Of a DNA stretch of 60,000 bases, positions 26,711 through 60,000 are shown in pieces (position 1 is the stretch's first letter; each line of letters opens with the position of its first letter). The notes under the pieces are model-generated. The model worked only from the letters and a program-made list of their open reading frames with translations, did not search any database and was not told the origin of the DNA. The position numbers and the translations under genes are program-made. Origin of the DNA: Antedon mediterranea (lineage: Eukaryota; Echinodermata; Crinoidea; Comatulida; Antedonidae); assembly GCF_964355755.1 (NCBI RefSeq), contig NC_092677.1:24958101-25018100 (forward strand), given 5' to 3'.

Positions 26711-27908
26711 CTTTACTGCACGCGGCAAACAGCAATGAAAAATGAACATATAACACAAAAAGGTAATTGTATAAAATGTAACTTGAATGTACTGTAATAA
26801 TACACATGATGGCTGCTAGCCAACTACTACAGTTTATTTTGATGCCGTCTCATTTAAATGATACATTCGCAATAAATCTGTTAAGTTTACGTAATCAACA
26901 AGGACCTTTACGCTGTGTTTTTGTTATCATCTTTGCCACAACCTGACAGATTTGAAAAATTGCTTTTTAAATTAAAACACTTTCACTACGATAAAAAAAT
27001 ATTGTTTTAGAATTATGATTATCGGCTGAGATATAAATGAAATGTCTTCACGTACTGAGCATGAATGATGAATCGGCCATATGGAATTACAAACAGGAAT
27101 TTATACTGAATACGAATGGAAATGCCAGCAAAATTAAAATAGAGAGAATTTTGGAATACAAATTAAAAGTTATAGAAATGTAAAAAACATGCTTTTTTTA
27201 TCTGCAATTCATTTTTTAAATAGTATCAGAATTTTTTAAAATTTCAATCTTAAAATTGCAATAATTTATTACACATTACTGGACTCAGTATATTAAACTG
27301 ACACACATAAAATGAACTGGTGGTTATTTTTCCTATGATAAGGAATGTACAGTACAATAATAATTTGTTTTTAATAATTTTGAGTTATAAATCAATATTT
27401 TTAAACATTCTAGCCTCAGATTTCAACAATTTGCATGGTGCCACAGAATGATGCATGTACTGACATGTTTCACTTTCAAGGGCACCTCTAAGAAGGATGG
27501 ATTCAGTCCAGGATTTTTTTCAAACAGGAGAGGTACAGCAAGGCAATCTAACAATAGGAATGCTGAGCTTCGGAGATCAAATGGTTTATCTGTGGCTGCG
27601 ACACAATCAGTAACACGCACCTTAAGAGACACTGCATGCCTTGGAGAATATGTACATAGTACAGTACTGTTTATTTGTTGCAGCCAGACATAAGATCAAA
27701 GGACTGTTACGAGTTCCTATTTTGGCAAGGCAAGCTCAGTGTTCTGTTGTTAGATTGTCCAGATTACACTAATGTTTTAGTAAAAAATAGGTAATAGTTC
27801 ATATTTTCATTATTGAACATGCAGTAGTTTACTGTATCTGTTAATATTTAAGGGGATTTGATTAGATATCCTAATCTATTTAAAGACCATAATTGGTGTA
27901 GAAATTGT
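26711..27908. other. Intergenic sequence downstream of the kelch-like gene
   Basis: Probably includes the distal 3' region of the kelch-like transcript at its right edge. A frame at 27448-27693 has no recognised domain and lacks splice context. Confidence 0.4.
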
Positions 27909-27969
27909 TTATTTAATTGGATGGAAAATTGAAAGAACACTTACTGTTTGATTGCTAGCATCAATTATT

Positions 27970-29745
27970 TTAGTCACCAAGAAATTCATAAGGAACCTGT
28001 AAAATGACACAAGATGATCCGAGGGTGGACGCAGGAGGTGGACGAATGCTACTCCAAAGTCCGAGTACACGATCGTAGATACACGCTTCCGGAACTGGTG
28101 AACTAATCGTTCTTTCTCCTCCCGATCCCCCGAACACCAGAACGTTTCGGTTCCATGCACAATAAAGGAAGCACTTCCTCTCCGGTAATTTTCCAAAATG
28201 ACACGCACTTTGTTCCGTCCACGTGTTCCTTTCCGGGTTTAGACATAACTCTTTCGTGGTTAGATCAGTCACGTAAATTTTACCTTTGTATGCTTCAACA
28301 ACAGGAAAATCCCAAAAATTGTCTCTATCAAGTGGAATAGACGGTAATTGGAACCATGTATCCGTCTCTGTGTCGTAGCGCTCAACGGACGGAACGGGTC
28401 GACGATTTTCGTCTCTTCCCCCAATTGCATAAATATAACGGTCATCTAAAACGGCCATATGCATGCCGTATCGGCCTTTGGTCATTGGTGTCACGCTCTT
28501 CCATTCCTCCATTTCGGGATCGTAGCATTCAACAGTCTGTAGCACCCTGTCCCATTTTATCCCACCCATTGCATATAAGCGTCCATTACACGCCACCAAC
28601 GATAAATATTCTCGCGGTGTTTGTAGACTCTTAACATTATACCAGCAGTTTGTGTTTGTGTCGTAACAATGCACTCTATTGGATATAAGACCACTGCTCG
28701 TCCCGCCGGCTATGTACATTTTCCCGTCGAGAACAGCACTTGCGTGGAAACGCAACTCATTAATTGGCAAGTCCGGTAGATGCGTCCACCTGTTTTCATG
28801 TAAAATATACACGTAGCAGTACGCAGATGGACCTAAATCAGATACTCCACCAGTAATCACAACAACGTCCGTCAATTTTCCTTTGCGTGGTTTCAGTACA
28901 GGACTGTCCTTACAGTAACTCCTGCGAGTCGTATCAGTTTGTCGTTTTGCATCAGCGACCAAGTCTCTACAATCTTGGCTCGCTAGAACTAATTCTTCTT
29001 TTTCCACGACTTTGATAAGAAATGAACGGTTAAGCTGAGCAAGACGGACATGTTTTAATAGCGGTGCAAAATATTGCTTTCTTGACCCAGTATCGTGTTT
29101 AACCCATTTTATAATCGTGTTATAAATTGTTTCCTCCATCTTTACTCTTACTTTTTCATCGGACACTAATTCTAAGACTTGCTCAAATGGCAGCCGAACT
29201 AAATCATCAACAGACTCGGTTACAACTAACCGAAAGTTGTTTCTAATGAATTTGCTAGCTTTCACGTGTAACTGTTCAAAACCGTATAAATACGACAGTG
29301 ATTTTACTACTAAACAGTTTGAAAAATTCAAATGGCGGTCCAAAAAATGTAGACAATGCTCTTTGAGTTTTGTCATTAAAAAGTGGTCAGCACCTTGTAA
29401 TATACTATGGACGTTATCCGAGTTTAAGGATATGCTACCCGTGTACATATAGTTCAAAATATCATTCATTGCTTCCGCCGTTGTACCTTCTATAACGGCG
29501 GCCCTACGTCGGTCCTCTTCCCAGCCACTATTGCACATTGTGTCGAAGTAGGGGCTACAGGCAGCCAGAACATTTCTGTGCGCCTTGAATTCTTGCCCCT
29601 CAACTTGAAGCACCATATCGCAGAATTTATCATCGTTTCTAAATCGGTATAATTGTTCTAGAATTTTAGCAGCTTGGTCCTTTTCTCTAAACTCCATCGG
29701 TTTATTTGAGTCGCTGTGGCGACTAAGCGCCATATTCACAACCAT
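27970..29745 (-). CDS. Kelch-like BTB-BACK-Kelch protein (intronless, 591 aa)
   Basis: A complete single-exon ORF for a KLHL-family protein, which in animals serves as a substrate adaptor for CUL3 ubiquitin ligases. The BTB domain is at about residues 30-140 (FCDMVLQVEGQEFKAHRNVL, then AACSPYF and YMYTG). BACK is at about 145-250 (NCLVVKSLSYLYGF, IIKWVKHD). Five to six kelch repeats follow from about 300 to 585, with repeated GG doublets and spaced Tyr/Trp (ITGG, IAGG, AMGG, AIGG, VFGG). Length is normal for the family. The start at 29745 is the first methionine; M5 (29733) is an alternative. The stop TAA is at 27970-27972, and a reverse-strand AATAAA lies near 27909-27914. The exact vertebrate counterpart is not recognised, so no symbol is given. 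Confidence 0.93.
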   Translation of the reverse strand: MVVNMALSRHSDSNKPMEFREKDQAAKILEQLYRFRNDDKFCDMVLQVEGQEFKAHRNVLAACSPYFDTMCNSGWEEDRRRAAVIEGTTAEAMNDILNYMYTGSISLNSDNVHSILQGADHFLMTKLKEHCLHFLDRHLNFSNCLVVKSLSYLYGFEQLHVKASKFIRNNFRLVVTESVDDLVRLPFEQVLELVSDEKVRVKMEETIYNTIIKWVKHDTGSRKQYFAPLLKHVRLAQLNRSFLIKVVEKEELVLASQDCRDLVADAKRQTDTTRRSYCKDSPVLKPRKGKLTDVVVITGGVSDLGPSAYCYVYILHENRWTHLPDLPINELRFHASAVLDGKMYIAGGTSSGLISNRVHCYDTNTNCWYNVKSLQTPREYLSLVACNGRLYAMGGIKWDRVLQTVECYDPEMEEWKSVTPMTKGRYGMHMAVLDDRYIYAIGGRDENRRPVPSVERYDTETDTWFQLPSIPLDRDNFWDFPVVEAYKGKIYVTDLTTKELCLNPERNTWTEQSACHFGKLPERKCFLYCAWNRNVLVFGGSGGERTISSPVPEACIYDRVLGLWSSIRPPPASTLGSSCVILQVPYEFLGD

Positions 29746-30085
29746 TCACAACACTATCACAATAACAATAAACAGCTGATATACGAACAAGTTGCTTATA
29801 TCGGAAGTTAATTGAGTACGCACTAATCACTTCGTACTCATGGGAGTAAACTTAAACTTCGACAGGGCGAGTTGAGTCATCCAGCTTCCAGTGTGGTATA
29901 GAGGGCGACATAGTACTTTTTACATAAAAAAATATAACATCTTATAACAACTGGCATAATTCAACGTTTCGGTCCTTTATTTGATCATCATCAGGAAATA
30001 AAAATATATAAAAAACAAATTATTTAAGTATCTCCTGTTACACTTTGGTGCTTTTTATTTCGTATAGTTGTTAGTAAATTCTATT
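29746..30085 (-). promoter_or_regulatory. Upstream region of the kelch-like gene
   Basis: The presumed promoter and 5' leader of the minus-strand kelch gene. It contains a CAGCTG E-box near 29773 and an interrupted palindrome GAGTAC...GTACTC at about 29814-29840. At 29963-29995 it also contains, on the minus strand, a CTGATGATGATC...GAAACGTTG block of the sort found at retroelement ends. No TATA box is evident. Confidence 0.3.
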
Positions 30086-30590
30086 TATTTTTTTCTTATG
30101 CAGCTCGACTTGTATCCGTCACTTCAAGATTGGCTCATATTACACCAATATTATATAAACTTCACTGGCTTCCAATTAAACAACAAATTATTTTTAAACT
30201 AATGTTAATTACATATAAATCTCTTCACGACAAATCCCCATAATATATTTCCAATTTAATTATACGTTGATCTTCAGTTTGCAAAAGATCTCTTAGGTCA
30301 ACCACTAATCCATCTGCACTTTTTTGTTCCACCCAGCCGCCTTAAGACCTGTGGTGGTGATCGAGCCTTTGCAGATGCAGCACCTAAACGGTGGAACAAT
30401 CTTCCTGATCATATTAAAAATGCATCATAGTTTTCAAAACACTCTTAAAAACCGATCTTTTTTTCTTTGTAATTTCTTTTGTTTTTCTCTCAGCGCTTTG
30501 GGACAATCTTTTGATTGTATCAATAAGTCGAACAACATTACATTATGGTTCCATCAAATGTCGATCTTTTTTTGGCATTAAATTGTATTT
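30085..30590 (+). pseudogene. Decayed CR1/L2-like LINE 3' end
   Basis: A broken frame from about 30107 reads AARLVSVTSRLAHITPILYK..., LHWLPIKQQIIFKL, then a stop at CCATAA. After a frameshift it reads like GGDRAFADAAPKRWNNLPD. The tail CAGCGCTTTGGGACAATC is LINE-like. Several stops, inactive. Confidence 0.7.
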
Positions 30591-30606
30591 TATATTAGTA
30601 GTTATA

Positions 30607-30959
30607 TTAAAGATGTATTGTCCCTCAAAAACATGAAAAATAAAAATTAATTAAATCAGACTTTGAATATGTTATTTTTGTAGTTTTAATAAAGTTAATC
30701 ACTTCCAATGAAAAAAAAACGAAAAAAAATAATGTTTTCACTTATAAAATGACAAAATAAATGGTTAAATTCAACCAAAAATCCATTGGCTGGCAGCCAA
30801 TTTGACCATTTTTTCCTTTAAATCACATTTTTTCAGGTAAATACATTTTTTTCGATCCAATTTTTGGTCAAAGTGGATAACTATTGTGTTACATTAATCT
30901 GGAATATTAAAAAAAAAAATTTTAAAAATTAATTTTTCAGGGGGACGATACATCTTTAA
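30607..30959. mobile_element. MITE-2 copy flanked by TTAA
   Basis: Inverted ends TTAAAGATGTATTGTCCC and GGGGACGATACATCTTTAA with TTAA at both edges, which would fit a piggyBac-like target preference (inference). About 350 nt, no ORF. Confidence 0.75.
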
Positions 30960-31289
30960 AGGTCGTAATATAATATTTATTTGGTATCTCAAGCACAATG
31001 TCTCCAGGAGCAGGCAATAGGCATCCCCTGAACAATTACCCGCTCTTGCTTCAACCTTAAAAAAAAAACATATTTTAAACACTGAGAGTTAGCATTAGTT
31101 AAAATGATACTAGAAGCAATATAGATGTTCGAACTATATATACAGTAGGCCTGAAAAAGAATATAGTGACACTAACATAAAACGACATTAAATTAATGTT
31201 ATTTTTTATATCATATTTGTGTTTAATATATCTTGCATTATAGAATATCACACACATTGTAATAAGCACTATCAGTGATACTTAAGACA

Positions 31290-31920
31290 TAGGGCTATCA
31301 ATCAATCAATCAATTCAACTTTATTTCAGACAAACTGTCCATATGAAACATATAAATACAATAAAAAATAATACAAAGCATTATGTGACAACCGTCATGG
31401 AGAGAGGACTAATGATTATTTGTTGACATATAGTGCCTCTTAAAATACATGTGGATTATGTTTTGGGATTTATTGGATGTAGACTGTAGACATTATTATA
31501 TTATTGATTACTATAGTTTACAAAACAACACATTATGGCTATACTGATACTAGTTAACACACGTAAAAGTATACATGAGATTATATATACAAAAGTTCTA
31601 TCCATTTTCTATGCAACTTTGAATCTTTTAGAATACGAGAAAAAACACATATAATTAAAGTATTACTGCTTTTTTCAATTTTTGTTTTGAAACAAAAAAT
31701 TGATTTCCGAATGTACTCATAGAAGGAGGGAACATGGTTATCAACAAACATAGCACTAGCACTACAGCTCCTTGAGCGTCTTAAAATCTTTCTAAGTGCG
31801 TTATTATAACAGACCTGTAATGACTTCATAGTTTTTACATTAAAATCGCACCATAAGGCCGCACAATACATACTAATACAGTATGACGTAAACAAAGCTA
31901 TCATTCATTTATTGATCATA
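31290..31920 (-). pseudogene. LINE fragment, minus strand
   Basis: The minus-strand frame 31904-31581 encodes LFTSYCISMYCAALWCDF..., CYNNALRKILRR and MFVDNHVPSFYEYIRKSIF, a signature of the C-terminal part of LINE reverse transcriptase ORFs. The 3' tail is a TTGA repeat at about 31297-31313. It is 5'-truncated. Confidence 0.75.
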
Positions 31921-32559
31921 ATGTTTTTAAAAAATCGATGCAATAAATTTGGACATAATGACAATTTACAACAATGATTTTAAAAAAGCAGAATACTAGC
32001 CCAAATTACATAATGCTTAAATTAAAATAAACTAAATTTCTCTACCTTTTTAAGAACATAATGAACATCCAATTTCGGTAGATGTAACCAATTAGGGTCT
32101 TCCTTAGAAAGTACAAATCATAATCGTTATATTATTAGCAAATAATATATTGCATGCCGGTAATTTTATCAAATGTACATATGTGATATAAATATGAGTG
32201 TGTGTTTAAAAAAAAAATTATCATACGCTACTATTTATCTATTCAATTGTAAGAAAGCGGATCCAGTGCATTTTAAAAGAAAAGTAGTGCATGCTGCTGC
32301 TGGCATCCGACCGCCTGTGCAGAAACTTATTACAAATACATCGCCCTCATGTGTTAGGAAATTGCTTAATTCCGTACCAACTACCAAACCATTATGAAAG
32401 ACGTATGGTCATTGGTTACTTTCTCCGAAAATTGACTATATGATCTGCAAAAAATATATATTTACTAATTAAACATAGAGAAGAATACAATAAACATCAA
32501 TAAAAACATTGTAGATATAATATATTGACGTTTTGTGAGATGAGTAGTATTAATTTAAA
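31921..32559. other. AT-rich intergenic sequence upstream of CHD
   Basis: No supported feature. The small frame at 32173-32397 is not recognisable. Confidence 0.4.
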
Positions 32560-33060
32560 TAATTGTAGTTATTGATATGTTCTATTTCTACCAATCAGAA
32601 CAATCGTAACATTCCGCATTGTCTGAAGCTAGCCATACCGCGATGAACCATTCGATGCAGGTTGTAGCGACCGTAAACTCACTCGAAATGCGGTTGGAAT
32701 TTTTCATCTTGCACAATTTATCTTATGGTATTTATGTGTTTAATGGTATTTTTGCCGTAAAATTTGGCGTTTAAATTGTGAATCATTTCACAGTAACTTT
32801 TCTAGGCTAGTGAGGGGGTTCATGTGTTCCACATTTGTCGCCTGCGGTGGGGGTTTCTTGTGCTGGGTATAGGACTTCGTCTGCTGCTAGAATACACCGC
32901 GAGGTGAACATGGTTATTTCTCGTTTTCTCTTCATTATGCACGAACGTTGAACCTTTCTTTGTTCCGTTTTATAATGGCGGCGTAAGAAGGCGTTCATTC
33001 TTTCGGTCTTTTAAAACTAATTTCTTGTTCTTTCTTGTAACTGTTTCAGTTTTTTAATTT
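32560..33060 (+). promoter_or_regulatory. Probable CHD promoter and non-coding first exon
   Basis: Upstream of the coding start is a less AT-rich stretch with CpGs. It includes ATAATGGCGGCG at 32971-32982, close to the YY1-type AAGATGGCGGC motif often found just downstream of animal start sites. A donor-like GAG/GTGAAC lies at about 32901-32908. An untranslated exon spliced to the acceptor at 33507 is inferred, since vertebrate CHD7/8 genes also begin with non-coding exons. No transcript data are available here to fix the start. Confidence 0.4.
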
Positions 33061-33507
33061 GTTGACAGGGCCAACGAGTGTGTGTGAGAAGAAAGGGTCA
33101 CCAAAGTTTTTTTTTCTTCCAAATTTTTATTCACTGGTCGCCACCTGGTTGAATAAACTGGCTGGTATAATTATAATAATAATAATATATAACATTATTT
33201 TTAAAATTTCTAAATTTAGATTTAACTTTATGTGATTTTGTTGAAAGTTGATGATTAATTAATTTGTTTTTAGACATATATATAATTAAATATTTCTTTC
33301 TTATTACTTATTTATATTATTTAATTAGCAAAATAATTAACGCATAAATTATTACACACCATATTAAATCCCTACACTTGATTGATTTATTTATGGTTTG
33401 CTTCTGAAGTACCTGTCACAGTCCACCAGAAATGAGTTGGATACATTATTTCTAAATAAATTTGAAAGCCTTCTAAAAAATCTAGTTTTATCTGTTTTTT
33501 TTTTCAG

Positions 33508-33579
33508 GTGAGCCATGGTTGACTAAAAAGAACGCACTAGAACAAGTTAAAACTGAGAGTTGAGAAGTCTTACCGAAAT
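33508..33579 (+). promoter_or_regulatory. CHD 5' leader with a 3-codon upstream ORF
   Basis: The exon begins after a strong polypyrimidine tract and CAG at 33505-33507. At 33515 an ATG in good context (GCCATGG) opens an upstream ORF of three codons (Met-Val-Asp) ending TAA at 33524-33526, 53 nt before the main ATG. Such a short uORF could dampen translation or force re-initiation; that is inference. Confidence 0.5.
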
Positions 33580-59482
<25,903 letters not shown>

Positions 59483-60000
59483 TGAGCAGCTGGAATGTGC
59501 TACTTAAATTGTTAAGAACATTTGTTTGTCAAATGATTGATTTGAAAGAATTGGCTTTTATTTAAATAACAGACTTAAGAGCAATGTTACTCAAGTGACA
59601 GTAAGAAATAAGAACAAGATAACTTAAGATCAATGTTGCTAAAAGTGCAACAGAGGGTTGCTTACTACTGTACAATGTTGTGTGGTTACTTGGGTTAACC
59701 TCAGAAATGAAGGATCTTGCTAAGAAGTTGACTGGTAATCAAGTGACACTCTCTATCAGAGAACAGACTTTCTTAAAGACAGACAGAGTTACTTAAAGTG
59801 GCAATCACAGAATGTCACTTGAAGTGTGACAATACAGATTGAGGCGTCGCTTGGAAGTGCCACAATGCACTTGAAGATATGGCAATTAAACACTACAATG
59901 TTATGTGGTTAATAGTTGAGCTGAGGAATGCTATAAGTACTGTTGATTAGCAAGACAATAACCATATCAAACATATTATTGGAAGGAGGCAGCTTATTAA
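59483..60000 (+). other. CHD 3' untranslated region (incomplete)
   Basis: Sequence after the stop codon. I see no AATAAA before the window end, so the polyadenylation site probably lies beyond 60000. The stretch has many short recurring words (AAGTGACA, TTACTTAAG) but no clear element. Confidence 0.6.

Noticed and set aside
27448-27693. Short plus-strand ORF downstream of the kelch gene.
   Set aside because: No recognisable domain, no splice context, and a comparable ORF on the opposite strand.
27909-28208. Minus-strand ORF of 99 codons overlapping the kelch gene's 3' end.
   Set aside because: Shadow frame of the BTB-Kelch coding sequence with no domain of its own.
29963-29995. Hammerhead-like CTGATGA ... 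GAAAC on the minus strand.
   Set aside because: The intervening sequence does not form a proper stem II and no cleavage-site stem is evident, so I record only a retroelement-like motif.

Overview
This is a window of an AT-rich animal genome, most likely an invertebrate deuterostome and plausibly an echinoderm. That placement rests on gene style and repeat style only and should be treated as inference. Protein-coding content is confined to the right half. There is one intronless kelch-like gene on the minus strand (27970-29745). There is also one large gene on the plus strand (coding 33580-59482) that I could assemble into 38 coding exons joining in frame to a 2960-residue CHD7/CHD8/kismet-type chromatin remodeller.

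Layout. 1-27.9 kb holds no gene I can support. It contains short inverted-repeat elements, tandem duplications, a LINE fragment, tRNA-derived SINEs (one carrying a nested element), and a ~1.9 kb TTAA-flanked element at 24846-26710. The kelch-like gene follows at 28.0-29.7 kb. Decayed LINE fragments and a TTAA-flanked MITE occupy 30.1-31.9 kb. The probable CHD promoter and untranslated leader lie at about 32.6-33.5 kb. The CHD gene fills the rest, and the window ends inside its 3' untranslated region.

The most interesting content is in the CHD introns. Eighteen of the 37 introns between coding exons carry one sense-strand box C/D snoRNA-like unit each (C box, D box, and in most cases a clear terminal stem). 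They fall into four sequence families. Two copies (introns 26 and 31) carry a 10-nt guide complementary to U6 snRNA, with A53 exactly five nucleotides upstream of the D' box. This matches human SNORD8/SNORD9, which are hosted by CHD8, so the host-snoRNA pairing appears ancient. The other three families carry guides complementary to conserved 28S rRNA segments and have multiplied within this one gene. Some copies moved with captured exon ends or with pieces of a MITE, which shows part of the mechanism.

The dominant mobile element is a MITE of about 110-290 bp (here MITE-1) with ends reading TAAAGCTCTGTCTACACTAT and a variable internal 21-bp repeat. About 20 copies are present, 13 of them in CHD introns. 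Other families include TTAA-flanked MITEs, pogo-like MITEs, a 0.5 kb MITE in intron 11, two SINE families and CR1/L2-like LINE 3' ends. Exon ends were placed by eye from splice consensus and reading-frame continuity. snoRNA targets were matched to rRNA and U6 sequence from memory and need alignment.
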